From positions 62,001-126,000 of the forward strand of contig CAWJJO010000018.1 in assembly GCA_963843285.1 (NCBI GenBank): DNA of 64,000 bases, read 5' to 3'. Positions 26,701 through 35,819 of this stretch are shown one piece after another (position 1 is the stretch's first letter; the number at the start of each line of letters is the position of its first letter). This DNA comes from CAZDDB01 sp963843285 (GTDB lineage Bacteria; Acidobacteriota; HRBIN11; JAKEFK01). The notes beneath the pieces are model-generated. The model was given only the letters and a program-made list of their open reading frames with translations, had not been told where the DNA came from and did no database searches. A program made the position numbers and the translations under genes.

Positions 26701-27612
26701 TCAAAAAGATTGGACCAGTTCCAGTCTGCGGTGATCCTTTTCCTGGATCACAAACTCCGTATAGGGGAGCCAGACCAGAGCAAATCGCAAAACTTCCACG
26801 TGATTCCTGTTTAACCGCAAAATGTCCAGCTCCTGATCCCGCGAAAGAGTGTGAAGAGATTTTTCCAACTCTTTCCTTTTTGACTCCCGAAGTTCTTCCA
26901 GTGCCGCTAGTTCCTGATTGATTTCTTTGATTTCCTGAGAAGGCCCTTCCTTCTGTTGTTCCTCCCTTTCCCGGACCTCGCGTTCCAGCCGTTCCTTCAA
27001 ACGGTTCTTCTGTCGCAGAATTGTTTCTTCCAACGCATTCAATTCCTTCGAAAAACTGGTCCGGATTTCTTCCATGCATCGTTCAAAAAAAGTTTCTTCA
27101 GGTTCATCGATGCGACGATATATTTTCAGGTATGGATTGAGATTCAAAGTGAGAACTTCTTCTGAAATCAGAAACTGTAGAAATTCTTCCTGGAGCAGCT
27201 CGAACCGTCCGCTTGAGAAGTCACAGGATGGATCAACGACGAAAAAGGAATCACCGGCCGGAGAGGATTGTGTGCTTTTGTTGTCCCATCTTTCCAGGAT
27301 CGTTTTATCCCAGTCCGCCTGTCGTGCCGCCGGTGGAAACGAAACAACCTTCACGATGTCTCGTTGATGATGGACGTCCCACCGCCCCTGAAAGGTAAGC
27401 CTTGCCATCGCCAGGATAGCCGGTTTGTAGTGAATATTGGTGGTTACGATTTTCTCTCCGAATGTGGACGAGGCTGATTGTAGAATCGACGGATCTGCGG
27501 CGAGATAGAAGACTTCGATTGGAGTGGGAATTTGCGGAGGCGAAGTTGAATACTGGACTGCGGGGAAGGACCTAGCCTTGTGCCGTTTGCGCGCCGCAGA
27601 ATTCTCTTTCAT
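26701..27612 (-). CDS. Hypothetical coiled-coil protein upstream of rarA
   Basis: 303 residues. The N-terminal half is a globular alpha/beta region with no recognised motif. Residues 185-265 form a long charged coiled coil (KNRLKERLEREVREREEQQK). The last part is a compact C-terminal domain ending FALVWLPYTEFVIQEKDHRR. It starts 8 bases before rarA and is likely co-transcribed. I do not recognise a family; resemblance of its C-terminus to end domains of ATPase-linked proteins is weak. Confidence 0.55.
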   Translation of the reverse strand: MKENSAARKRHKARSFPAVQYSTSPPQIPTPIEVFYLAADPSILQSASSTFGEKIVTTNIHYKPAILAMARLTFQGRWDVHHQRDIVKVVSFPPAARQADWDKTILERWDNKSTQSSPAGDSFFVVDPSCDFSSGRFELLQEEFLQFLISEEVLTLNLNPYLKIYRRIDEPEETFFERCMEEIRTSFSKELNALEETILRQKNRLKERLEREVREREEQQKEGPSQEIKEINQELAALEELRESKRKELEKSLHTLSRDQELDILRLNRNHVEVLRFALVWLPYTEFVIQEKDHRRLELVQSF

Positions 27613-27665
27613 CAGCGGAGATCAGTTTCCCACACCGCAATCCCCAAAGTCAAAGTAACGATTGA

Positions 27666-27722
27666 ACCGCAAAGACCGCAAAGCGAATCCTTAGTATTCT
27701 TTGCGTCCTCTGCGGTCTTTGC
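27666..27722. repeat. Inverted 7-mer repeat (CGCAAAG/TGCGGTC type)
   Basis: ACCGCAAAGACCGCAAAG on the left and CTTTGCG...TGCGGTCTTTGC on the right, between the proS stop and the coiled-coil gene. Confidence 0.75.
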
Positions 27723-27729
27723 TGTTGAG

Positions 27730-29181
27730 CTAATAGGATTTGGCGAAGTAGACGTGATACTTGCCGGGCTTACCGCATACAACACATGGCTTTTTTTCCA
27801 CCGGCTGCGAAGCGGGGATCACGCGAACCGTTGCGCTGGTTTTCTCTTTGACCTTTGTTTCGCACTCCTCGGATCCGCACCATGGGGAAACTGCAAAGCC
27901 GCGCGATTCTTCCATCGCTTTGACCAGTTCCGCGTAGGAATCGATTTCAAACGTATGCGTTTCAAGGTGTTTCTTTGCCCGGTTGTACAGATCCTGTTGC
28001 AACGAATCCAGAGTCGCCCGAAGCCGTGTGGCAACTTCTTCCATTGGAACAAATTCCTTCTGACGATTATCACGTCGGACGAGCACTACTTGATTTTTTG
28101 CGATGTCCTTTGGACCGATTTCGATTCGAACCGGAACTCCGCGCATTTCCCAATCGCTGTATTTCCATCCAGGCGTATAAGCATCACGATCGTCCAGTTT
28201 TGCGCGGAAACCGGATGTGAGAAGATCGTGAAGCAACCTTTGCGCAGCCGGCAAGACGGTTTCCTGCCAGTTGGCGGCAGCAATGGGGATGATCACCGCT
28301 TGAAAGGGAGCCACACGAGGCGGCAGGATGAGACCGGAATCGTCTCCATGCGCCATGATCAGCGCGCCGATCAGTCGGGTGGTGGAGCCCCACGACGTAG
28401 TCCAGGCGTGTTGAATCTTCTGATTTTGATCCTCAAAGCGGATATCAAAGGCTTTCGAAAAATTCTGACCCAGATTGTGCGATGTTCCCGCCTGCAGCGC
28501 CTTACCATCCCACATCATTGCCTCGATGGCATATGTGCGGAGGGCTCCGGCAAATTTTTCCCGATCCGTTTTCAGTCCGTGAATCAGCGGCACTGCCAGT
28601 TCCGTTTCCACAAAATCACGATAGACGTCGAGCATGCGAAGCACTTCAGCCTCTCCTTCTTCCGCAGTGGCGTGAACCGTATGTCCTTCCTGCCACAAAA
28701 ATTCAGTGGTACGCAAGAAGGGGCGTGTTTCTTTTTCCCAGCGTACAACGCTGCACCACTGGTTGATGAGAATTGGCAGATCGCGCCAGGAGCGCAGCCA
28801 TTTCGAGTACATGCTGCAGATGATTGCTTCCGAAGTCGGACGGATCGCCAGGCGTTCTTCTAATTCTTCTTTGCCGCCATGAGTCACCCAGGCTACTTCC
28901 GGAGCAAAACCTTCAACATGTTCCGCTTCCTTTTTCAGCAGCGATTCCGGAATGAAAAGCGGAAAATACGCATTCACGTGTCCGGTTGCCTTGATCCTGC
29001 GATCCATCGCCTGCTGCATTAATTCCCAGATCGCGTAGCCATAGGGGCGGATGACCATGCACCCTTTGATCATCGAATAATCTGCCAGCTCGGCTTTGCG
29101 AACTACATCGGTGTACCACTGGCTGAAGTCCTGACTCTTCGGCGTAATATCCTGTACAAATGCCTCTTTCTTATTGCTCAT
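27730..29181 (-). CDS. proS: Prolyl-tRNA synthetase, ProS type 3 (archaeal/eukaryotic-like)
   Basis: 483 residues; the shorter type without the insertion editing domain. Class II motif 2 is visible in RWEKETRPFLRTTEF followed by WQEGHTVHAT, and motif 3 in GSTTRLIGALIMAHGDDSG. The anticodon-binding domain is followed by a zinc-binding C-terminal domain with cysteines in PWCGSEECE and CVVCGKPG and the typical YHVYFAKSY ending. It charges tRNA-Pro in the cytoplasm. A long open frame on the opposite strand (about 27580-28863) is judged an artefact. Confidence 0.95.
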   Translation of the reverse strand: MSNKKEAFVQDITPKSQDFSQWYTDVVRKAELADYSMIKGCMVIRPYGYAIWELMQQAMDRRIKATGHVNAYFPLFIPESLLKKEAEHVEGFAPEVAWVTHGGKEELEERLAIRPTSEAIICSMYSKWLRSWRDLPILINQWCSVVRWEKETRPFLRTTEFLWQEGHTVHATAEEGEAEVLRMLDVYRDFVETELAVPLIHGLKTDREKFAGALRTYAIEAMMWDGKALQAGTSHNLGQNFSKAFDIRFEDQNQKIQHAWTTSWGSTTRLIGALIMAHGDDSGLILPPRVAPFQAVIIPIAAANWQETVLPAAQRLLHDLLTSGFRAKLDDRDAYTPGWKYSDWEMRGVPVRIEIGPKDIAKNQVVLVRRDNRQKEFVPMEEVATRLRATLDSLQQDLYNRAKKHLETHTFEIDSYAELVKAMEESRGFAVSPWCGSEECETKVKEKTSATVRVIPASQPVEKKPCVVCGKPGKYHVYFAKSY

Positions 29182-29245
29182 ACTGCTTGCCTCAAAATGT
29201 GAGACTGGAATATACCCAAATCACTGTCTGTTTTCAACCGTTCAC

Positions 29246-29288
29246 TTGGAGCGCAAGCGTCCCGCCTGCATTATGGACCGCAGGCTGA
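29246..29288. repeat. GC-rich palindrome, copy 5
   Basis: CGTCCCGCCTGCATTATGGACCG and a following CAGGCTGAGG, nearly the same as the copy at 22881. It immediately precedes the nested palindrome at 29290. Confidence 0.6.
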
Positions 29289-29289
29289 G

Positions 29290-29425
29290 GCTGTTGAAAA
29301 ATGCAAAGAGATCCCCGTTTGTGGTTTGTAACGCCAACGGCCCGTGGGCTGAGCTCGAGCTCAAGAGCCCACCAGAGGCGGGCGTTACAGATTGCAAACA
29401 AGACTTTCCTGCATTTTTCAACAGC
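29290..29425. mobile_element. Nested-palindrome element (MITE-like) between two genes
   Basis: A 136-bp unit with a perfect 16-bp terminal inverted repeat, GCTGTTGAAAAATGCA (29290-29305) and its complement at 29410-29425. Inside are further inverted pairs: GTAACGCC with GGCGTTAC, GTGGGCT with AGCCCAC, and the palindrome GAGCTCGAGCTC at the centre. There is no gene. It could fold as one long hairpin and may be a non-autonomous element. Confidence 0.65.
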
Positions 29426-29467
29426 GTCGGCTTCCAGCCTGTATTAGCAGACGAGAAGAACACTGCC

Positions 29468-30733
29468 TCAAGTCAGCGCGATGTAGAGATCCATCACATT
29501 CGTTCCCGTCGGCCCGGTGAGTATCGATTGATCGAGTCGTTGGAAAAAGGGAAAGGAATCGAAATTCTGAACTACATGCGGGATATTCAAATCCAGGCTC
29601 TCTGCTTTTGCGAATGTTCCGCCGTCTACCCAGGCTCCTGCAGCCTGCGAGTTGCCATCAATGCCATCCGTACCGGCAGCGCCGAAGACCGCATTTCGCC
29701 CGGCCAGTTTTTCCGCCATCAGAAGGGCAAGATGTTGATTCCGGCCGCCTGTGCCGTTGCCGCGCACCCGCACGGTGGTTTCTCCCCCCATCACGATCGC
29801 GGTGCCTACCGGCGCCGGATCGATTCTCATGAACAGATCTGCGGCAACCGGATCGACAAGCCCTAGCACCGGTTCGTCTACTAGTTGCACACGATATCCT
29901 AGCTCCGCGGCCTTTGCGGCTGCAGCCAGGCGCGCGATTCGATTGGAAGCAACGATGTAGTGCGGGACGGATGCCGCGCCTGGTTTTGGCGTCTCGGGGA
30001 TTTTGCCCGAGACCCCGTCTTCTATGGCCGTTCGCGCATCAGCCGAGATTTGCGGCCACAGACTGTAACGAATCAGTATCTCCCGCGCTTCTAAATATGT
30101 AGTAGGATCCGGATAGAACGGTCCGGAGCCAATCGTCGCGAGATCGTCTCCGATTACATCCGAAATAACCAGCACACAGGAGGCGCGCCCGCCAAGACGG
30201 GAAGCTAGACGCCCTCCTTTGATTTCGGAAAGATGCTTGCGTACCGTATTGATTTCATGAATCGTGGCGCCCGACCGAATCAGCAAGTCGTTCACTTGAA
30301 ACTTGGATGCGGATGAAACGCCCGCGATGGGGGCGACCATCAAAGCCGATGCCCCACCCGACAGTACGACAAGCAGCGGATGTTTCTCGGGCGACTGCTT
30401 CAGCCAGGCGAGCACATCGCGGCCCGCGGCAACACTACTCGCATCCGGAACAGGATGTGAGCCACAATGAATCTTTTCAGCAGATAGCCGGGTTGAGGAT
30501 ATGTTCGATGGCGCAACCACACAGTAGTCGCTGCATTCCCGCATCGCAAGGATCGACTCCGCTGCATGGATCGACGCCTTGCCGATGCAGAGTAGAAAAC
30601 GTTGTGATGAATCCAGCCAGGTTTTCAATTCGGCAAATGGCGCGGCATCAAACAACGAGGGAAAGATTGTGGCAGGCCGGACCGCGTCAATTCCTTTTCG
30701 GATCATCTCCTGCAGATCCGATTCTTTGCTCAA
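29468..30733 (-). CDS. Glycerate 2-kinase / MOFRL family (DUF4147)
   Basis: 421 residues. Recognisable stretches are LLVVLSGGASALMVAP, HEINTVRKHLSEIKGGRLA, VISDVIGDDLATIGSGPFYPDPT, and VMGGETTVRVRGNGTGGRNQHLAL, then AAGTDGIDGNSQAAGAWVD. These define the GckA/TtuD group, which phosphorylates glycerate to 2-phosphoglycerate (once annotated as hydroxypyruvate reductase). It acts in the cytoplasm. It lies upstream of proS and downstream of the PrsW-type gene on the same strand. Confidence 0.92.
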   Translation of the reverse strand: MSKESDLQEMIRKGIDAVRPATIFPSLFDAAPFAELKTWLDSSQRFLLCIGKASIHAAESILAMRECSDYCVVAPSNISSTRLSAEKIHCGSHPVPDASSVAAGRDVLAWLKQSPEKHPLLVVLSGGASALMVAPIAGVSSASKFQVNDLLIRSGATIHEINTVRKHLSEIKGGRLASRLGGRASCVLVISDVIGDDLATIGSGPFYPDPTTYLEAREILIRYSLWPQISADARTAIEDGVSGKIPETPKPGAASVPHYIVASNRIARLAAAAKAAELGYRVQLVDEPVLGLVDPVAADLFMRIDPAPVGTAIVMGGETTVRVRGNGTGGRNQHLALLMAEKLAGRNAVFGAAGTDGIDGNSQAAGAWVDGGTFAKAESLDLNIPHVVQNFDSFPFFQRLDQSILTGPTGTNVMDLYIALT

Positions 30734-30741
30734 GCTGATGG

Positions 30742-31740
30742 CTACACCGTCCGGTTCAACAATAACGCAAGTTTTGTTCGGAGCTCAGAAAGCGCAGACT
30801 CGAGACGCGCTTTCCGACGTCCTTTAGCGGATTTCCATTGATGGCGCCTGGAAGCCAAGCCCATCGCGAGAGCGATGTACTGTTCGCGGTTGACGTTGGG
30901 GGGGCACCAGTTTTTTCCCTTCCGGCCAAGATAGGAGGTGAGCGTCGGTACATCTGAAGCCGGGATGGTTCCCATTTCCGATTCCTCCATCAGCTCCGCT
31001 CGAAAGATGCGCCCTTCCATGTATAAAGAGATTTGATAGACAATCAGCAGTAAGATCACCAGCACCGGAAGAGCTGCAAGACCTGCCTGGACCAGGATGG
31101 GACTGTGAAATGTGTCGCCAAGGACCATGCATGCATTCCAGAATCCATGCAGAATCATAGCAAGCGCTAATCCGCCGAGTACAATCCAACCCTTGCGCGG
31201 AGTTTCGGATCGAAACTTCACAAACCCGAGAGCCATTCCGAATGTCGAAGTGGTGACGCAATGAAGTACGGCGGAATAAAGTGTCCGGACATAGATGTTT
31301 TCAATCCACGCGCTAAAACCTGCTGAACCGTATACCTGATTGAAATAAAGAAAATTTTCAGTCATGCCGAAGCCCAGACCTGCCGCCGCTCCAAAGACCA
31401 CACCGTCCGCGACGCTGTTGAAATCGCGACGCATTGCCACGAGCAACAGGACACAGCCTTTTGCAACTTCTTCCACAACCGGGGCAATGAAAATCGCGCC
31501 GATGGCATCTGTCGCTTGACGTCCGAACACCTGCGCAATCGGATATTCTAGAAACTGAGAACCCGTAATTCCCACGGAAACCGCCCCCACCGCTCCCCAC
31601 ACAAAAACCAGCGCGACCATCCAGAGCGGTTGCCGTAAATAGCGATCCATCCACCAGACCAGAAGAAGAAAGCCGATCATTGGAATGAAGGCCGCCAGCA
31701 CGGAGAGAAACAGAATGATGATCCGAATCAAAAAATCCAT
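30742..31740 (-). CDS. PrsW-family intramembrane metalloprotease
   Basis: 332 residues with about eight membrane segments. The catalytic elements are visible: APVVEEVAKG (EExxK), FGAAAGLGFGMTENFLYF with a glutamate, and LHCVTTSTFGMALGF plus HGFWNAC with histidines. PrsW proteins cleave membrane proteins such as anti-sigma factors; others are transporters or unknown. A soluble C-terminal tail of about 90 residues follows. It ends eight bases before the glycerate kinase gene starts. Confidence 0.85.
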   Translation of the reverse strand: MDFLIRIIILFLSVLAAFIPMIGFLLLVWWMDRYLRQPLWMVALVFVWGAVGAVSVGITGSQFLEYPIAQVFGRQATDAIGAIFIAPVVEEVAKGCVLLLVAMRRDFNSVADGVVFGAAAGLGFGMTENFLYFNQVYGSAGFSAWIENIYVRTLYSAVLHCVTTSTFGMALGFVKFRSETPRKGWIVLGGLALAMILHGFWNACMVLGDTFHSPILVQAGLAALPVLVILLLIVYQISLYMEGRIFRAELMEESEMGTIPASDVPTLTSYLGRKGKNWCPPNVNREQYIALAMGLASRRHQWKSAKGRRKARLESALSELRTKLALLLNRTV

Positions 31741-31785
31741 CTACTAAATTATACGCTGTCCAGCGGAACAAGATCTGTTCGGAGT

Positions 31786-31857
31786 CGGCGGGCGTCCCTG
31801 ACCGCCATTTCGGGTGATCATCGGGAATCCCGCGGGCACGGAGGCCCGCGGCTCCAT
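31786..31857. repeat. GC-rich REP-like palindrome pair, copy 6
   Basis: Contains gcgggcgtccctgaccgcc and, inverted to the left unit, gcgggcacggaggcccgc, in the divergent region between the PrsW and BrkB genes. The second unit is the same 18-mer as in copy 1. Confidence 0.7.
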
Positions 31858-31893
31858 ATGTTGGTGGTGGCGAAAATCGATTAGACTAATAGC

Positions 31894-32760
31894 ATGAGTC
31901 CTCAGGTGGGACAGCACGTAAAACCCGGTCTAAGTTTCATGGGGCACGTTTTTCGGCAGGCCAACCGTCACGACGTCTGGGGGATGGCGGCCGAAATCGG
32001 ATTTGTCCTGATGTTCGCCTTCTTTCAGGCCTTGCTTCTGTTTGTCGCCGTGCTCAGCATACTCGGCGCGCAGCCGGACGTATTCAACTCCATCATTTAT
32101 TTCTTCGGCAGCTTTCTTCCGTTTGAGCTGTACCATCTGATTCGCAAACAGATCCTGGACATGGTGCAGGGTGAACCGGGCGGAATTTTGCTTTTCAGTT
32201 TGGTCGGTACGACATGGACGATGAATACTCTTGTGAACACGTTGAAAAAGAATTTTGAGCGTTCATATCACATCCGGGAAACGCGCTCTTTCTGGAAAGT
32301 GCGCCTGATCGTGTTTTATATCGCGATGATTGCAACCACCGGTATCGGAATCACACTGGTTCTTCTTCTGTTCGGATTACAGATCGCACGTTTTATCGAA
32401 AATAGTCTCGGGTACGCTCATCTGTTTGCTTCTACGATTCGCTGGCTGCGGTTGCCTCTCGCATTTCTGATGGCAACATCTGTGGCATCACTGGTTTACT
32501 GGGCCATCGTAAATGTGGAGCAAACATTTATCGATATTCTCCCCGGCTCTCTGTTCTTTTGTCTTCTCTGGTTTCTTTCGACATCCGGATTCGGTTTGTA
32601 TCTCAGAAACTTTCCGTATTTCAATACGACATACGGAACCCTTGGTGTCTTTATCGTGCTGATGGGGTGGATGTATTTGACGGCGTTATCCGGATTGCTG
32701 GGAGGGGAGCTAAACGCGGAGCTTCATCGCCGAAAACTGGCTGCCCGGCATGCGAATTGA
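31894..32760 (+). CDS. YihY/virulence factor BrkB family membrane protein
   Basis: 288 residues with about six membrane helices. Family pattern: AAEIGFVLMFAFFQALL at the start, then FNTTYGTLGVFIVLMGWMYL and LLGGELNAELHR near the end. This is the UPF0761/BrkB group, long misnamed ribonuclease BN. Function is unknown; an envelope or transport role is likely. Confidence 0.9.
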   Translation: MSPQVGQHVKPGLSFMGHVFRQANRHDVWGMAAEIGFVLMFAFFQALLLFVAVLSILGAQPDVFNSIIYFFGSFLPFELYHLIRKQILDMVQGEPGGILLFSLVGTTWTMNTLVNTLKKNFERSYHIRETRSFWKVRLIVFYIAMIATTGIGITLVLLLFGLQIARFIENSLGYAHLFASTIRWLRLPLAFLMATSVASLVYWAIVNVEQTFIDILPGSLFFCLLWFLSTSGFGLYLRNFPYFNTTYGTLGVFIVLMGWMYLTALSGLLGGELNAELHRRKLAARHAN

Positions 32761-32790
32761 CATCGCGGCATTGGGGAGAATAATCTTGCA

Positions 32791-33918
32791 ATGATGAAAT
32801 CTACGATTGCAGTTTTGATTTCAACAAGAAAAGGAGCCTTCATACTCCGGAATGATTTGACCCGCCGTAACTGGAAACTCACGGGCCCGATACTATTGGG
32901 CAATATAGTTAACCATTTGGTTAAGGATTCGCCGAAAAGCAAGACGATGCTGTTGGAGACGCGAACAGGGCATCTCGGCCCAACGATCTTTCGTTCCGTG
33001 GATCTGGGGAAGACCTGGAAAGAAGCGGCAAAGCCGCCTGCGTTTCCAAAAGCGCCGGAAGGGGAGAACGGACGATCCGTTTCTCATACTTTCTGGCTTT
33101 CCCCTGGTCATGCCTCCGAACCGGGTGTCTGGTACGCGGGTACATCACCGCAAGGACTTTTTCGATCTGAGGATGATGGCATCACATGGGAAAGTGTGAC
33201 CGGATTTAACGATCATCCGATGCGTCCCCAATGGACTGCAATCGGCGATCAAATTCCGGACGGACCGGTTTTGCATTCCATCAACATCGATCCGCGCGAC
33301 CCGAGCCACATGTACATCGGGATGTCGCTTGGCGGTGTCTTTGAATCTACAAACAAAGGCGCGGATTGGAAACCGCTGAACAAGGGGTGTGTCGCTGATT
33401 TCATCCCGATACCCGATCCGGAATTCGGCCATGATCCTCATTGTTTGAGGCTTCATCCTTTGATGCCCGATCGCGTCTATCAGCAAAACCATTGTGGGAT
33501 CTACCGGATGGATCGTGCGGACGGCCGCTGGATTCGGATTGGTGAAAGGATGCCGAAGAAGATTGGAGACATCGGATTTCCGCTTGTGTTGCATCCCCGG
33601 GATCCTGATACGCTCTGGGTATTTCCGATGGATGGAACGACGGTGTGGCCGCGGACCAGTCCTGACGGTAAGCCGGCTGCTTACATCACAAAAAACGGTG
33701 GAAAGACATGGCGTCGTCAAGACAACGGACTACCATCGAGCCAGGCGTGGTTCACCGTGAAACGGCAGGCGATGACGGGAGATGATTGCGATCAAGTTGG
33801 ATTGTACTTCGGCACCACCAGCGGTGAAATCTGGGCAAGCCGGAACGAAGGAGAGTCTTGGCATTGTCTGGCCCGGCATCTTCCACATATCTACGCGCTG
33901 GAAACGGCGGTACTATAA
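32791..33918 (+). CDS. BNR-repeat / exo-alpha-sialidase-like protein
   Basis: 375 residues with BNR-type repeats: FRSVDLGKTWKEAA near residue 68, LFRSEDDGITWESVTG near 125, FESTNKGADWKPL near 185, ITKNGGKTWRRQDNGLP near 300 and WASRNEGESWHCLA near 350. These Asp-box motifs (SxDxGxTW) form a beta-propeller. No signal peptide is present, so it may be cytoplasmic. True sialidase residues were not identified, so substrate is open. Its stop touches the MoaD-like gene. Confidence 0.85.
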   Translation: MMKSTIAVLISTRKGAFILRNDLTRRNWKLTGPILLGNIVNHLVKDSPKSKTMLLETRTGHLGPTIFRSVDLGKTWKEAAKPPAFPKAPEGENGRSVSHTFWLSPGHASEPGVWYAGTSPQGLFRSEDDGITWESVTGFNDHPMRPQWTAIGDQIPDGPVLHSINIDPRDPSHMYIGMSLGGVFESTNKGADWKPLNKGCVADFIPIPDPEFGHDPHCLRLHPLMPDRVYQQNHCGIYRMDRADGRWIRIGERMPKKIGDIGFPLVLHPRDPDTLWVFPMDGTTVWPRTSPDGKPAAYITKNGGKTWRRQDNGLPSSQAWFTVKRQAMTGDDCDQVGLYFGTTSGEIWASRNEGESWHCLARHLPHIYALETAVL

Positions 33919-34179
33919 ATGAAGGTGCACATTCCATCACCGCTCCGGTCCTACACTTCGCAGCAAGCCTGTCTCGAAGTCGAAGGACGAACGATCGCTG
34001 ATTTGCTGAGCAGATTGGATCAGCGCTATCCGGGAGTGCGTTTCCGAATGATTAATGAGCAGGATGCAATCCGCGAGCACATTAAGATTTTCATCAATCA
34101 GACGCTGATCTCGGATTTGAATGCTCCACTGCAAGAATCGGATACGGTACACATCATCGCGGCGCTCAGCGGCGGATAG
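33919..34179 (+). CDS. MoaD/ThiS-family sulfur carrier protein
   Basis: 86 residues with a beta-grasp fold and the C-terminal LSGG that is thiocarboxylated in MoaD/ThiS proteins. ADLLSRLDQRYPGVRF and SDTVHIIAALSGG match the family. It starts at the base following the BNR-repeat gene stop. No MoeB-, MoaE- or ThiG-type partner gene is nearby, so its acceptor is unknown. Confidence 0.85.
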   Translation: MKVHIPSPLRSYTSQQACLEVEGRTIADLLSRLDQRYPGVRFRMINEQDAIREHIKIFINQTLISDLNAPLQESDTVHIIAALSGG

Positions 34180-34186
34180 GGATTCA

Positions 34187-34215
34187 CCGCAGAGACGCCG
34201 AGAACGCAGAGAAAG
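34187..34215. repeat. Single-arm 7-mer repeat (CGCAGAG type) with the methylmalonyl-CoA mutase RBS
   Basis: ACCGCAGAGACGCCGAGAACG followed by CAGAGAAAGG; the end of the arm supplies the likely Shine-Dalgarno sequence AAAGGA just before the ATG at 34218. No opposing arm was found. Confidence 0.6.
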
Positions 34216-34217
34216 GA

Positions 34218-35819
34218 ATGGCGGAAGAGAAACGCAAAAGTAAATTTCAGAATTCGTCTCACCAGGAAATCAAGAATCACTATCAACCGGAAGATCTCTC
34301 GGATTGGGAGTACGATTCGAAACTGGGTGATCCGGGCGACTTTCCGTTTACACGCGGGATTCAGAAGTCGATGTATCGTTCGCGTTTCTGGACCATGCGG
34401 CAATACGCCGGGTTTGGCACTGCGGAAGACACCAACCGGCGTTTTCGCTATTTGCTCGAACAGGGACAGATGGGGTTATCTACCGCGTTCGACCTTCCCA
34501 CACAAATGGGATACGACTCCGACCATGAGCTGGCGCGCGGCGAAGTGGGCCGTGTGGGGGTTGCCATCGATTCGCTGGAAGACATGGAACGGCTTCTGGA
34601 TGGAATCCCGCTGGAAAAAGTCAGCACCAGCATGACGATCAATGCTACTGCATTCATTCTACTGGCGTTGTATGTCGGCGTGGCAAAGAAGCGCGGCATT
34701 CCGCTGGATCAAATTTCGGGGACCGTGCAAAACGACATTCTGAAAGAATACATCGCGCGCGGGACATACATCTACCCTCCCAGATTTTCGTTGCGGCTGG
34801 TGACGGATATCATGGCGTATTGTCAGAAACATGTTCCGAAATGGAACACCATCAGCATTTCCGGATATCACGTACGGGAGGCGGGCAGTACCGCAGTTCA
34901 GGAAGTCGCGTTTACCATTGCAAACGGAATGACGTATGTCCAGTCGGCTCTGGATGCTGGTTTGAAAGTGGACGATTTTGGGCCGCGCATCTCGTTTTTC
35001 TTTAGCGCGGACAACAATCTGTTTGAAGAGGCAGCCAAGTTTCGAGCCGCGCGGCGATTGTGGGCGACGATCATGCGCGACCGCTTTGGCGCGCGTTTGG
35101 AGCGATCCCAGCAGATGCGCTTCCACACCCAAACTGCAGGCTCGCGTCTCACGGCCCAGCAGTCGCAAATCAACATCGCGCGTGTCACGCTCCAGGCGCT
35201 GGCCGCTGTGCTGGGCGGAACACAGTCGCTGCATACAAATGCGTGGGACGAAGCGCTGGCGCTTCCCACCGAGGCATCGGCGCTGCTGGCTCTTCGCACG
35301 CAGCAGGTGATTGCGTATGAATCGGGCGCGGCCGATACGGTGGATCCGCTAGCAGGATCATACTATGTAGAGCGTACTACTGATGATATGGAGCGGGGAG
35401 CGCGTGATTTGTTGCAGCGGATTGAAGGCCTTGGCGGAATGCTCCCTGCCATCGAAAGCGGGTTTGTCCAGCGCGAAATCCAGGACTCCGCATACCGGCT
35501 TGCTTGCGCCCAGGAGCAAAAAGAAGAAGTAGTGGTGGGCGTCAATGCGTTCCGCGCGGAACAGGAGCCGGTGCGCGAAATCTTGAGAATCGATCCGCAA
35601 ATCGAGCAGGATCAGATCCTCCGTTTGCAGAAACTCCGGGATCGTCGCGACCCGGGCCGCGTGCGCAAGACGCTCGGCGCCGTCGAAGAGGCGGTCGTAT
35701 CGGGACGAAACATTATGGAACCCCTTGTCGATGCGATGGGCGCGTATGCTACGCTGGGAGAGGTATCCGATCTGCTGCGAAAGCATTTTGGCGAATTCAA
35801 AGAAACGACGGTCCTTTAA
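34218..35819 (+). CDS. Methylmalonyl-CoA mutase large (catalytic) subunit
   Basis: 533 residues, the length of the separate catalytic subunit; the cobalamin-binding domain is not included and no small-subunit gene is in the window. Family motifs: LSTAFDLPTQMGYDSDH, ISGYHVREAGSTAVQEVAFT, and DPLAGSYYVE near residue 375. It converts (R)-methylmalonyl-CoA to succinyl-CoA, or a related acyl-CoA isomerisation. Its TAA overlaps the ATG of oppD (TAATG), which suggests co-transcription. Confidence 0.92.
   Translation: MAEEKRKSKFQNSSHQEIKNHYQPEDLSDWEYDSKLGDPGDFPFTRGIQKSMYRSRFWTMRQYAGFGTAEDTNRRFRYLLEQGQMGLSTAFDLPTQMGYDSDHELARGEVGRVGVAIDSLEDMERLLDGIPLEKVSTSMTINATAFILLALYVGVAKKRGIPLDQISGTVQNDILKEYIARGTYIYPPRFSLRLVTDIMAYCQKHVPKWNTISISGYHVREAGSTAVQEVAFTIANGMTYVQSALDAGLKVDDFGPRISFFFSADNNLFEEAAKFRAARRLWATIMRDRFGARLERSQQMRFHTQTAGSRLTAQQSQINIARVTLQALAAVLGGTQSLHTNAWDEALALPTEASALLALRTQQVIAYESGAADTVDPLAGSYYVERTTDDMERGARDLLQRIEGLGGMLPAIESGFVQREIQDSAYRLACAQEQKEEVVVGVNAFRAEQEPVREILRIDPQIEQDQILRLQKLRDRRDPGRVRKTLGAVEEAVVSGRNIMEPLVDAMGAYATLGEVSDLLRKHFGEFKETTVL

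Noticed and set aside
26693..27079. Longer N-terminus for RarA
   Set aside because: The extension overlaps the coiled-coil gene in another frame and is Gly/Arg-rich artefact sequence; RarA starts near 26692.
27580..28863. Long open frame opposite proS
   Set aside because: It lies antisense to a well-conserved gene and has no protein family features.
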